DNA of 64,000 bases, taken from positions 74,183,533 to 74,247,532 of the forward strand of contig NC_089584.1 of assembly GCF_019320115.1 (NCBI RefSeq), read 5' to 3'. The notes below the pieces were generated by a model. That model had not been told where the DNA came from, searched no databases, and worked only from the letters and a program-made list of their open reading frames with translations. Below, piece after piece: positions 44,956 to 57,834 of the stretch. The first letter of the stretch is position 1, and each line of letters starts with the position of its first letter. This DNA comes from Miscanthus floridulus (Eukaryota; Streptophyta; Magnoliopsida; Poales; Poaceae). A program made the position numbers and the translations under genes.

Positions 44956-46921
44956 TGAAAGGTCCTAATGGCTAGAGAGAGGTGCATAGCCTATAAAAAA
45001 TCTCTACAACAACACTTAAGCCAAGTGGTTAGTCAATTAAACGGCGAAACGAGTGTTGCGCTAGCCTACTAAAATGCAAGCCTCCTATCCAAAATTCTAG
45101 TTGCTATTATCTCTATTTCATGAACAAGAGGCTATGTGACTACCACTAAGTTAGTGAGCTCTCAAAGACTAACTAAAGAGCCTCCCTAGCCCCTAGATGA
45201 GACATAAGCTAGCTCTCAAAACTAATTACACTAAAGAGCTTAGCTACACTAGGAATGTAAATACAAGAGTGAGGTAGTGAAGATATACCGACGTGGCAAG
45301 CGACAATCATAATATATCAAAGAATCCCAATGAAATCCTCGGAGACAAGATGACACAATGATTTTTACCGAGGTTCACTTGCTTGCCGGCAAGCTACTCC
45401 CCGTTGTGGCGATTCACTCACTTGGAGGTTCACGCGCTAATAGGCATCACATGCCTAACCCGCAATTGGGTGCTACACAATCAACACAAGATGAGGATCA
45501 CACAAGCCACGAGCAATCCACTAGAGTACCTTTTGGCTTTCCACTGGGGAAAGATCAAGAACCCCTCACAATCACCACGATCGGAGCCGAAGACAATCAC
45601 CTTCCTCCGCTCGATGATCCTCGCTGCACCAAGCCATCTAGGTGGCCGCAACCATCAAGAGAATCAAGTGAGTTACATAGCGAAACATGATCACCAAGTG
45701 GCTCTAGATGCAATCACTCAAGCAATGCACTTGGATTAACTCCCAATCTTGTGTTGGTTGAGTGGGAGGGCTTTGGCTAAGCTCACAAGGTTGTTATGTC
45801 AATGCAAATGGCCAAGACAGTGAGCAAGAGTCAGTCAACCACCTTTTATAGAGCCAACAACGAAATAGAGCTATTGGGCTCAAGGGACAGCCCACCTCAG
45901 GGTGACCGGACACGCTGGTCGCACTGACTGGACGTACCAGCCCTATCATCTGATCGCTGCTAGCCAGCAATATGTCCTTGTGATTCAACCTTGGCCGTGT
46001 TATCCCAACGGTCACTAGCCTTCCCCACACGGTTAAGTAATGATCGGACGCGCCAGTAACAAGACCGAACACACTGATCAGCGTCAGATCCTATGTGTGC
46101 GCACCAAGGCCATGCCTTGATCGGATGCACTGCTCCCCGTGGCTTCCCGGCATCAGGTCATTTCCAGTAAGCATCTAGAGAGGAAAATCTATGACCGGAC
46201 ATGTCCATTCACAGGTGACCGGATGTAGCCCATGGTCTGGTCCTCTCTGGCTTGTGAGGATGCACATGTCAGTGTACGTCACCACCTGACCGGATGCAGG
46301 CCCTATGTGTCTGGTCACTTTTACTATTCATCATCTGGTCGATAGACCGACAACGCGTCTCACTGCCCTGATGACCGAACGCACCCCACACCGAGTCCAG
46401 TCACTATGTGACCAGCATCCAGTCAGTGCAAATCAGCACATCCACTTCTCCAACTTTGCCACCATTGATAAAATGTGCTCACCACCAAGTGTTTCACCTT
46501 GTGCACGTGTGTTAGCATGTTTTCACAAACATTTTCAAGGGTGTTAGCACTCACTAGAATCTAAATGCATATTTAATGAGTTAGAATATCTAGTGGCACT
46601 TTGATAACCTCATTTTGATACGAGTTTCATCCCTCTTAATAGAACAGCTATCTATCCTAAATGTGATCACACCCACTAGGTGTCTTCATTACCAAAACAC
46701 AAAAGCTCCTATGGATATCACCTTTGCCTTGAGCTTTTTGTTTTTCTCTTTCTTCTTTTCCAAGTCCAAGCACTTCATTATCACCATGGCCATCACCATC
46801 ATCATGATCTTCACATTTGCTCGATCACTTTGAATGTGCTACCCTATCTCATGATCCCTTAGAGTAAAAGGGTTATCACCTAGGGTTTCATCAATTCACC
46901 AAAACCAAACTAGAGCTTTCA
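44956..46921 (-). repeat. 5' LTR of the Sirevirus-type copia element (1966 bp)
   Basis: Minus strand TGAAAGCTCTAG...GGACCTTTCA: the ends form the short inverted repeat TGAAAG/CTTTCA. A TATA box is at 45851-45844. Between about 45900 and 46430 there are many degenerate copies of a GACCGGACGC-like unit in both orientations, the same kind of array as in the two Sirevirus LTRs further right. Confidence 0.85.
45844..45851 (-). promoter_or_regulatory. TATA box of the Sirevirus-type LTR
   Basis: Minus-strand GGCTCTATAAAAGGTGG, well placed within the LTR. Confidence 0.55.
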
Positions 46922-47345
46922 CATGCTCAGACTAATGGACAGACTGAAAACGTTAATCAATGTCTCGAGGCTTATCTCAGGTGTTCTGTACATGCATGTC
47001 CAACACAGTGGAAACAATGGTTGGCTTTAGTTGAATTCTGTTCCACACCAGTTATCATGCATCTCTGAATACTATCCCTTTGAAGTTCTCTATGGCTAGA
47101 AACCTCGACACTTAGGCATTGATGTGGTAGACTCATGTGTAGTACCAGATATCCAAGTCTGGTTAAAGGAAAGAAGCCTTACGGTGCAACATTTGCAATA
47201 ATAGTTAATCAGAGCACAATAGCGCCACAAGACTCAAGCATATAAACATCACACTGAATGCTCCTTTGAAGTTGGACCAATCACAAGCTTTCTTTCTGAG
47301 ACCTACAGACTCAGTATATCTCAAGCAGCAACTTTATGTTTAGAA
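46922..47345 (+). pseudogene. Ty3/gypsy integrase C-terminal fragment
   Basis: Frame reads QTNGQTENVNQCLEAYLRCS, then WKQWLALVEF and TIPFEVLYG, the end of a gypsy integrase core including the conserved Q-T-x-G-Q-T-E segment. It continues with broken frames through CSFEVG. The fragment starts exactly where the copia LTR ends (46921/46922), so the copia element inserted into an older gypsy element. Only this scrap remains on the right side. Confidence 0.75.
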
Positions 47346-49238
47346 TTCCATTGGTACTAGGGACAATCACAAGCTTTCTTTCTTAGATTTAGCTGGCGAA
47401 GGAAAATTATAGGAAACAAGGGGTTTGAAAAGGCCCCCGTGTCGCTCTCCTAGGCGACTTGGGCAACACTCCTCCTCTCCCACCGCCAGGCTAGCCTCTC
47501 CGCCCTCTTGCTTTCGTTATCATCGGAGTAGGCTGCCAGAAGCCTGTGTAGCTACAAGGATGGCGGCGATGGGCCATCTCTCCTTCTCCTCTCCCATCCT
47601 CCTCTCTCTCTCTCTCTCTCTTTGCTAGTGATGACCTTGGCATGGTGGCCACAACAGCTTTGTCCCAGCGCTCTTGGGGTGGCCTTCATCAGATCCGGTG
47701 GCCTTGTGGCCGGATCTGATGACCCTAGCCATGGATCTAGCGGCACAAGCATGGCTTCCACTTCTATGGGGGGGGGCAATGATAGTGGCCATGGTGTATG
47801 TCGGTGGTGGCCAGCTCATGCCGGATCCGTGTCCCTTATCCCCGGATCCGATGCGTGGCGACTGAACAGGGTTGGCAGCCGATGGGCAGGCTGGTAATGC
47901 TTCTCAGCGAATGGAGCTAGTCAGCCAAGCGGCCTCGACATGCCCCTCAGCTATGCACGCCACCGTCATTGGTTGTGGCGAGGTGCGCCCAGCTAGGGCG
48001 CGTGTAGGCCCCTAGGGGTGACTTCCAACCTGTGGGCCTCGACATCCTAGGTGGCCGCTGCTGCTGGCAGTAGGACCACTGGTGCGTGCGTCCCTAGGCA
48101 CTACTGCTCTGGTGATAGGCGGCGATGACGCGACAGGCAACCGGGCGAGCGCATGGCCAGCACCGCAACGGGTGGCACCAGGAGCATGTCGTGTTTGGGC
48201 GCAGTCATGACACCGGCAATGGACACTGCTATCATGGCTAGGGCCGTGGGTGCGTGGGCAGCATCTTCTAGGATGGAAATCCTTCTTGAGTGCTCTTAAA
48301 ATGACGATGGCGTCTATGGATGTCAGTCCCCTCGCTGAAGGTGTCACTAAAGCGCTCAAGCTACCCTACACTGCCCCAAAAGCTCTGGCTCCATTGCTCA
48401 ACTCCGACTTTGACTCATCATCTATAGGTCTCAGGGCGAAAGCCCTTATGAGCCTGGTGCTTCAGTTATCAATGATGGCGTCCATGGGCGTCATTTCCCT
48501 TCTTGAAGGCATCGATACAATTACGCCTGCCCCACTGAGCTCGACATGACCTTGTGCTCTCTCTGGTTGCTCCCCCACCCTTTGTGCCTCCTTGATCCTT
48601 GCTCCCCTCTTGGGTAAGATTGGCCCCTGGTTGTCAGTCATTGCCGATGTTTCGACGAGTGTCCTCCTCTGGCGTCTCTGCTCCGTCGGTGATCTCCTTG
48701 GTGGTGCCAGTAAATCTAATATCGGTTGGTGTTTCACCACTGCAGCCATTCCCCTCCATGGTTTCCTCCCCGTGGATGGCGTTGAATGATGGTACGTGGG
48801 GCCAAATGTGTTGTAGGTGTCACCATCAGCCAAGGGAGGTCGCCGTGTCTAGTGATCTTGGGCTTGCATGTCCGTCACCACTCTTAGTCCCCATTCCACT
48901 AGTTGGTCGTCAGATGGAGGGCGGCAGTGGAGCGGCATAGCTATGAGGAGTGGTGCAGGGCACAATGGCCACGGTGAAACCGGCGAGTATGTTGTTCGGC
49001 GGTGGCGCAAATCGACGATCGGTTGGCGTCTTTCGGCTTGCGTCTAGGCTTATCCTTGAGTCCTCATGTTAGTTTTCTTGCTGTTTCTGTTAAGTGTTGT
49101 TGGTGGTGGTGTTCTGTGACCTCCAAGGTTGTTTTTGTAATAGGTGCTTTGCACCCTTCCACCCACCGGCTTGTCGGAATCTGTAGAATGAAATCAAATG
49201 GGGGTCATTTTGATCCCCCATAGTTGTGGTAAAAAAAA
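47346..49238 (+). other. GC-rich unassigned block ending in A8 (possible retroposon)
   Basis: About 1.9 kb, GC-rich from 47430 to about 49070, with a (CT)n tract near 47600-47622 and no ORF that resembles a protein. It ends ...GGGGGTCATTTTGATCCCCCATAGTTGTGGT followed by eight A at 49231-49238. The host-gene reading frame starts within a few bases after the A run. This suggests a 3' end of a non-LTR retroposon (plus strand) inserted at the start of the host gene. I could not find a target duplication, nor identify a LINE protein, so other origins (old LTR, promoter and 5' region of the host gene) are possible. Confidence 0.3.
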
Positions 49239-49245
49239 GCGATCA

Positions 49246-49963
49246 GTGCTGGTTGGAGGGTTGCTGCATCTATGGAATGAATGGTAGGTCCAAATCCTGG
49301 TCCTTTTAAGCTTCACGCTGCAAGTGTCTCTGCTCATGTTTGCAGGGAAGCGTCGGCACAACATTTCCCGCTTGCTGAGGATCCTCCTCTGGTTACAGTA
49401 CCAGCTGGCCGACTTGACCGCAACCTATACCATCGTTCACATGTCCCTCGGTTGTAAGCCAGGTGAGCACAGGCATCTCATGGCGTTCTGGGCACCGTTC
49501 CCCCTCATTCATCTTGGTGGTCAGGACAACATCAGCGCCTACGCCATGGAGGACAACCAGCTATGGCTGCGCCACCTGCTCACCCTCGCCGTGCAGGCCC
49601 TTGGAGCAGCCTATGTCCTCTACAAGTACATCGCCCCGAGCGAGACGCTGCTCATCACAGCGGCGGCGCTGCTGTTTGCTGTTGGCATTATCAAGTACGG
49701 AGAAAGGGTGTGGGCGCTCAAGTCCTCCAACCTAGACAGCATCATCGACAGCGCTAATATTGAGGAGATCGAGCCTTCCTCTGCTGGCTATAGCACCAAG
49801 CAGTTGGTCGATAATGAGAAGGGGATGAATGCTGAAATGGTCCTGCAAGGTGCCCATGACATGCTCTACATTTGTGTCTGCCAGTTTGTGGACTACCCGG
49901 TCTTCCAACACATTGCAGCATGATACCTCGAGCCTATTTTATGACAACAAAAGAATCTATGAG
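49246..49963 (+). pseudogene. DUF4220-DUF594 family host gene, 5' part (DUF4220 domain), disrupted
   Basis: The frame reads VLVGGLLHLWNEW, a TAG at 49285, then VQILVLLSFTLQVSLLMFAG and RRHNISRLLRILLWLQYQLADLTATYTI, the start of DUF4220. Then come HLGGQDNISAYAMEDNQLWL, several hydrophobic helices (about 49395-49700) and FVDYPVFQH. A frameshift near 49910 brings a TGA at 49921. In the shifted frame DNKRIYE continues to the copia insertion at 49964. The initiator Met is missing. DUF4220/DUF594 proteins are multi-pass membrane proteins, expanded in grasses, of unknown function. The start, the nonsense codon, the frameshift and the insertion each independently disable this copy. Confidence 0.88.
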
Positions 49964-50241
49964 TATTAGATAAATCTGTTATACTTGTAAAGTATATGGT
50001 GGGCCTCAGGTTGTTGCCATAGTTAGGATGGCCAAAGATAGGAACCGTGTAATATGTGATCACAGCAACAACCTGGAAGGAGCCGTCGCCATTATTTGCG
50101 CTAGGACATGATGATTCGCGATCCTTCCTAGCATGCGTCGTTCCCTCTCTGTAAGCCACGCCAGAGGCTATTCTTGGCCTATATTAACATGCAGGCGACA
50201 CGGGATAAAGTGCACGCTTCAAGCCCTCTGATAATCTTTCA
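49964..50241 (+). repeat. 5' LTR of the Hopscotch-type element (278 bp)
   Basis: TATTAGATAAATCTGTTATA...GATAATCTTTCA. The first dinucleotide is TA, not TG, in both LTRs. A CTATATTAA box lies near 50187. Confidence 0.95.
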
Positions 50242-50253
50242 TGGTATCAGAGC
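50242..50253 (+). other. Primer binding site, initiator-Met tRNA type (exact)
   Basis: TGGTATCAGAGC starts at the base after the LTR end. Confidence 0.95.
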
Positions 50254-50287
50254 CTACACTTAGATCCAATCTAGTCAAACCCCCACC

Positions 50288-53200
50288 ATGTCAACATCCT
50301 ATTCCACCGTCGCCATCAATCCCCTGGCCGGCCAAGGGGTCTCCGAGAAGCTGACGAAGACCAACTTCGCGGGCGCATGCAAGTTCTCGCAGCCGTGAGG
50401 GGCGCGCACCTGGAGGGTTTCCTCACAGGTGCAGCAAAGGCCCCCACAACCATGATCAAGGAGACGAAGGATGGCAAAGAAGTGGAGGTCTCCAATCCCA
50501 CCTATGAAGAGTGGGTTGCTACGGATCAACATGTCCTAGGGTGTTTAATTTCAAATATGTCAAGTTCTATTTAGTCTCAGCTAACCGCCTGCAAGACTGC
50601 TGCTGAAACATGGAGAGCCGTCGAGGGGATGTTTTCCTTGATGACTCGAGCGCGCGCCGTCAACACCAGAATTGCGCTCGCCACGATGAAGAAGGGCAAT
50701 CTCTCCATGGCCGAATATGTCGGCAAGATGCGGTCTCTCGCTGATGAGATCACATCTACTAGGAAGACCATCGACGACGATGAACTGGTCTCCTACATCC
50801 TCGCCAGGCTCGACTATGACTACAACACGATCGTCACGTCCCTCACCGCCAGGATCGAACCACTCAGCGTGGGAGAGGCGTACTCCCAACTGCTCGCATT
50901 CGAGCAGCGAATGGATCTGCTACAACCCGATGGGCATTCCTCCGTCAATTCGGCCAGCAGGGGGCGCGGCACATCGTGAGGACGCGGTGGTGGAGGGCGC
51001 TCCAACGGGCCACCTCGTCAACAACATGGCACCCCTAATGGCACCAACAACAACACACGTGGGCCGGACAGCAGGCCCAGGTGTCAGATTTGCAAAAAGA
51101 AGGGCCACAAGGCTGACATTTGTTGGTACAGATTTGATGAAGAGTTTGTACCAGATGAAAAATATGTAGGTGCAACTACATCCTATAGAGTAGACACCAA
51201 CTGGTACATGGACTCCGGCGCCATAGACAGCATTACTAGCAACCTGGAGAAACTGTCAGTTCATGACAGGTACAAGGGCCATGATCATATCCACACGGCG
51301 AGTGGGGCAGGTATGGAAATTAGTCGCATTGGTCATTCTATTGTTACAACCCCTAGTCGTGATCTTCACCTAAAGCCAACAAAAATCTTGTCTCTATTCA
51401 TCGCCTCACCTCTGAAAATTCAGCTTTTATAGAATTTCACCCTGATTTCTTTTTGATTAAGGATCAGGCAATGAAGAAACTTCTGCTTAGAGGACGGTGT
51501 GATCATGGGCTCTATCCTCTTCCTGCTGGGCGCCAAATAAAGCAAGCCTATAGTGCTGCAAAAGTTTCCTTTGATAGATGGCATCATCGTTTAGGTCATC
51601 CGGCTACTCCGATCGTGGAGAAAGTCATTAGACAATTTAATCTTCCTATTTCGTTGGATTCAAATAAACATTCGGTGTGTGATGCATGTCAGAAGGCTAA
51701 AAGTCATCAGTTGCCTTTTCCTAATTCTAGTACTGTTTCACAACATCCTTTAGAACTTGTTCACTCTGATGTGTGGGGCCCAGCGCCAAATTCTGTTGGT
51801 GGACACAAATATTATGTGAGTTTCATTGATGATTATAGTAAGTTCACCTGGATATATCTCCTTAAGTTTAAATCTGAAGTTTTTTCAAAGTTTTGAGAAT
51901 TTCAATCCCTTGTTGAGTGCCTCTTTAACCGAAAAATCATCACTATGAAAAATCAGCACTATGCAGACAGACTGGGGGGGGGGGCGAGTATCAGAAACTC
52001 CATCCTTTCTTTGCTCAAGTCGGCATCACACACCATATTTCCTGCCCTCACACGCATCAGCAGAATGGCGCAGCTGAGCGTAAGCATCGCCACATCGTCG
52101 AGGTTGGGCTCGCTCTCCTTGCACACGCCTTTATGCCACTAAAATTCTGGGGGGATGCTTTCATCTCAGCCACATATTTAATTAACCGCATCCCCAGCAA
52201 GGTGATCTCTTATGACACGCCTCTAAATCACCTATTTCAAAAACAGCCAGATTATTCACTTTTTCATACTTTTGGATGTGCGTGCTGGCCCAACCTACGA
52301 CCATATAATAATCACAAACTCCAGTTTCGATCAAAACAGTGCACCTTACTTGGATATAGTCCTTTTCACAAGGGTTTCAAGTGTCTTGACCCGGATTCTG
52401 GTAGAGTATATCTCTCATGACGTCACATTCGATGAGTCCCTTTTTCCTTTCCAGAATCTTGGCCCTAACACTGACCGTCATTTTTAGGAAGACATTAATC
52501 TCCTGCCATCTTTTTTGCTTAATCCTCTCACGACTAATACAGGGGCTAGTAACTTGACTGATCATGCGACTAGTTTTCCAAATAATCCTGCTAGCAATAT
52601 CTGTCCAGTTGATGAAGAAATGCAGGAAGACATGCCAACACATGAAGGTGCACATGGCGCAGCATCCTCGGGCGCCCTCCTCGAGGCCGATCCTCCCACA
52701 CCTACAACGGACGCGGCAGGCGCATCCACGGCGTCAAGCGGGTCAGGTGGATCCGCCCGGAACTCCGGGCCCAGCCAACCGCCTGCATCCACGCGTACGG
52801 ACAACATCGCGCGGGGCTCATTTGCTGCATGGGACCCGGCGCAGTGTCGACCGGATCCGCTTCGGATCATGTGCCGCAGGAGTCCAGAGCTTCTGTGGCT
52901 CCCTTGGCAAGGGGAGAAGTTCAGCGAATCCAGCGCCCCAGGACCCGTTTGCAAAGCGGCATTCGCAAGGAGAAGGTTTATACTGATGGTACAGTCAAAT
53001 ATTCTCTTCTCTCCTCTACTGGCGAACCTTGCAACATAGTGGAAGCTCTAGAAGATAGCAACTGGAAACAGGCAATGGATACTGAATATAATGCTCTCAT
53101 GAAAAATAATACTTGGCACCTAGTTCCTCCTCAGAAAGGGCGGAATATTATTGACTGCAAATGGGTATATAAAATTAAGCGTAAACAAGATGGCAGCTTG

Positions 53201-54557
53201 GACAGGTATAAAGCTCGTCTTGTTGCAAAGGGGTTTAAGCAAAGATATGTCAATGATTATGAGGATACTTTTAGTCCTGTTGTTAAAGCTGCTACCATTC
53301 GAGTTGTTCTTTCTATTGATGTATCCAGGGGGTGGACACTCAGGCAACTGGATGTACATAATGCTTTCCTGCATGGACTACTTGAAGAGGAGGTGTATAT
53401 GAAACAACCTCCTGGGTATGAAGATCCAACTGGACGAGACTATGTATGCAAGCTAGACAAGGCGCTGTATGGATTGAAACAGGCACCAAGAGCTTGGTTC
53501 TCAAGGCTCAGTAAGAAACTTTGTGATCTTGGTTTTAAAGGTTCTAAGGCAGATACATCTCTGTTCTACTACATTAAAGGAGATGTCATTATGTTTATGC
53601 TGATTTATGTTGATGACATAATTGTGGTAAGTTCAAGACCGGAAGCAGTAACAGTTCTTCTTGAGGATCTTCATAGTGAATTTCCTCTAAAGGACTTGGG
53701 CGACTTACACTATTTTCTTGGTATTGAAGTAAGTGAAACCTCAAATGGAATTATTCTTACACAAGAAAAATATGTGAATGATTTGTTGAGAAGAGTAAAT
53801 ACGGCTGATTGCAAACCTGTAAGTACACCCTTGTCCACTAGTGAGAAGCTTTCGATCTATGAAGGAGTTCCGCTAGGTCCTGAAGATATGACGAGATACA
53901 GAAGTATAGTGGGCACCCTTCAGTATCTTACATTGACAAGACCAGATATTGCCTTCTCTGTAAATAAGGTTTGTCAGTTTCTTCATACACCAACAACTGT
54001 TCACTGGGCGGCAGTAAAAAGGATATTAAGGTATCTAAAATCTTGTGTCAAACTTGGTCTAAGAATTAATAGATCAAGGTCCTTTTTAGTAAGTGCATAT
54101 TCAGATGCTGATTGGGCTGGTTGTCCTGATGATAGAAGATCAACTGGTGGATTTGCAGTTTTTATTGGAAATAATCTTGTGTCATGGCATGCCAAGAAGC
54201 AAGCTACAGTATCAAGGTCAAGCACTGAATCTGAATATAAAGCTTTGGCAAATACAACTGCTGAGGTTATGTGGATCCAGACGTTACTAAAGGAATTGAA
54301 GGTGGCAAGTCCACCTGTTGCACTGACTGTGGTGTGATAACATGGGCGCCAAGTATCTTGCATCCAATCCTGTGTTCCATGCCAGAACGAAGCATATTGA
54401 AGTTGACTTTCATTTTGTCAGAGAAAGGGTAAATAACAAGCTCCTGCAGATTGACTTCGTTCCTTGAGAGGATCAAGTGGCAGATGGATTTACTAAGGCA
54501 CTAAGTGTACGCAAGCTGGAAAATTTCAAGTATCATCTCAACTTAGGGAAGTTGTGA
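50288..54557 (+). pseudogene. Hopscotch-type copia gag-pol polyprotein, frameshifted
   Basis: ATG 50288 (MSTSYSTVAINPLAGQGVSE) in a good context, CACCATGTC. gag 50288-51100, with a short deletion near 50370 and a TAG near 50573; zinc knuckle CQICKKKGHKADIC (about 51087-51128); protease WYMDSGAIDS (about 51203); GAG-pre-integrase WHHRLGHP (about 51580); integrase core (about 51750-52120) broken by a TGA near 51895 and an 11-G run at 51974-51984; linker with Gly/Ser/Pro-rich frames (52515-52980). RT-RNase H is in a long open frame 52829-54337 with YVDD intact (about 53608) and RNase H motifs SDADWAG and SSTESEY. The last codons (54338-54557) are in a shifted frame and include one TGA. The 3' half is well preserved, the 5' half is not. 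Confidence 0.93.
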
Positions 54558-54559
54558 TT

Positions 54560-54568
54560 GAGGGGGAG
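54560..54568 (+). other. Polypurine tract of the Hopscotch-type element
   Basis: GAGGGGGAG lies directly before the 3' LTR. Confidence 0.88.
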
Positions 54569-54846
54569 TATTAGACAAATCTGCTATACTTGTAAAGTAT
54601 ATGGTGGGCCTCAGGTTGTTGCCATAGTTAGGATGGCCAAAGATAGGAACCGTGTAATCTGTGATCACGGCAACAACCTAGAAGGAGCCGTCGCCGTTAT
54701 TTGCACTAGGACGTGATGATTCGCGATCCTTCCTAGCATGCGTCGTTCCCTCTCTGTAAGCCACGCTAGGGGCTATTCCTGGCCTATATTAACATGAAGG
54801 CAGCACGAGACAAAGTGCACGCTTCAAGCCCTCTTATGATCTTTCA
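54569..54846 (+). repeat. 3' LTR of the Hopscotch-type element (278 bp)
   Basis: TATTAGACAAATCTGCTATA...TATGATCTTTCA, same length as the 5' LTR. A CTATATTAA box lies about 60 bases before the end. The host exon resumes immediately after it. Confidence 0.95.
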
Positions 54847-56066
54847 ATGAGTTCATTGAGTTTCAACTATCCTTGATGTATGACATCTTCTACACCAAGG
54901 CAATGGTGATCCACACGTGGTATGGACGCTGCCTCCGGGTGTTCACATTTCTAGCCACGCTTGGATCGCTCTTCCTCTTCCATTTCAGCGCTGGAAAACA
55001 TGGTGGTTACAAAGGAGTTGATGCCATTGTCACCTACATACTGCTGGTCGGGGCTTCCTTCCTGGAGATTGCATCTTTGCTAAGGGCAACATTATCAACA
55101 TGGACCTGCTCGTTATTGCGAGCTAGAAGGTGCAGTACGCTGCACAGACTGCTTTTATCTCTTCACCTGCGTTTCAGGGCAGCACTGTCCAAGAGATGGT
55201 CAGGTTCCATTGGGCAGCACAACCTGGTCGACTCCTGCACCAGCGTTACAAGCCTAACAAGCATCATGGTTTCATTCTGGGAGGATGGAAGCACTGTGAT
55301 TTCGACCAGGACAAAGGAGTTGGTGCTGAAAGAGATATTCAGAATGGTGGGAGCATGTCAAGGTGAAGAGGAGGTGTTGTGGAGCTATCGGGGTCAGTGT
55401 GCACTGAGGCTATGTGACGAACCATTCCTAGATCTCAAATGGAGCACTGGCGTTGAGTTCGACGAGAGTATTTTTGTCTGGCACTTCGCCACCAACATGT
55501 TCCTATTCTTCCTTGTGGAGGACCAAGGGGACCAAAATGAAAATGTAGGAATAATAACCCTTGTGGAGGCAACCAATTCACTCTCCAACTACATGATGTT
55601 CCTCCTTGTGGAACGTCCCTACATTCTGCCTAGCCCTGTTCGCCATCGACTACATACAAGTACCCTGGAAGAACTAAGGAGAAGGTTTCCATACAAGTCA
55701 ATCTGGAACAAACGGATGAGGCTGATCAGGAGTCGTGACTACCATAGCCTTCCACCGATCCTTGTCCGTGGAGCAACCCTTGGTAACGAGCTACTATACG
55801 GAAATAGCAGCAGGCGGCTAGTGGTGCTAAAGATGCTGTTTGGGGTTTGGGCGGAGATGCTGTGCTACGCAGCACACCATTGCAGGGAGTCCCACGCCAG
55901 GCAGCTCAACAGTGGCGGTGGCGAGTTCCTTACAGTCGTCTGGCTTCTGTCAGCAACAGCATTTCATCACTTTTACTTTGATGATAAGCGTTCTTTAGGA
56001 CGGGAGGTGCAGAAATTCTACACGTTACGTAAGCGGCGGCGAACCAGCTGCCCAACTGTGGCCTAA
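54847..56066 (+). pseudogene. DUF4220-DUF594 family host gene, 3' part (DUF594 domain), still open
   Basis: From the TSD the frame reads EFIEFQLSLMYDIFYTKAMV and is open to TAA/TGG-less end at 56066 (TAA after CPTVA), about 400 codons. Features: hydrophobic helices near 54935-55080; SGSIGQHNLVDSCT (about 55205), a family signature; SFWEDGSTV; WSTGVEFDESIFVWHFATNM (about 55440-55500); SNYMMFLLVERPYILP (about 55585-55630); and the DUF594 block WAEMLCYAAHHC, SHARQLNSGGGEFLTVVWLL (about 55850-55950). Joining the two TSD copies restores a continuous reading frame with the 5' part, so this is one gene split by the element. It probably encoded a membrane protein. No start of its own is evident except an ATG at 54876 (or in the TSD). 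Confidence 0.9.
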
Positions 56067-56176
56067 TCTGTCGGTGGTGCCTTCTTCTTCTTCTTCTTCT
56101 CCTTCAAATCTCTCGTTTAATTTTGTACACCTTTGCGTAGCTTCTTCCTTTGACCATTGAAGGGATAAGAGTTATT

Positions 56177-57834
<1,658 letters not shown>

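Larger units (their letters stand above)
42002..46921 (-). mobile_element. Sirevirus-type copia element, 5' half (minus strand)
   Basis: On the minus strand: 5' LTR (46921-44956), Met-tRNA-like PBS, gag with Lys-rich segments, protease and integrase, then the first codons of RT before the Tat LTR cuts in at 42001. PR-IN before RT is the Ty1/copia order. The rest of RT, RNase H, any env-like ORF and the 3' LTR are not in the window. Confidence 0.88.
49964..54846 (+). mobile_element. Hopscotch/Retrofit-type Ty1/copia element inserted in the DUF594 gene
   Basis: 4883 bp: 278-bp LTRs at both ends, Met-tRNA PBS, one gag-pol reading region, PPT. TSD ATGAG at 49959-49963 and 54847-54851. The small size, short LTRs and polyprotein place it in the Ale/Retrofit lineage, close to maize Hopscotch by recognition. 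By hand alignment the LTRs differ at about 17 of 278 positions (6 percent). With a commonly used grass LTR rate near 1.3e-8 per site per year this means roughly 2.4 million years since insertion. Confidence 0.95.

Noticed and set aside
49463..49757. Alternative frames within the DUF4220 exon
   Set aside because: They are GC-rich shadows of the recognised hydrophobic frame.
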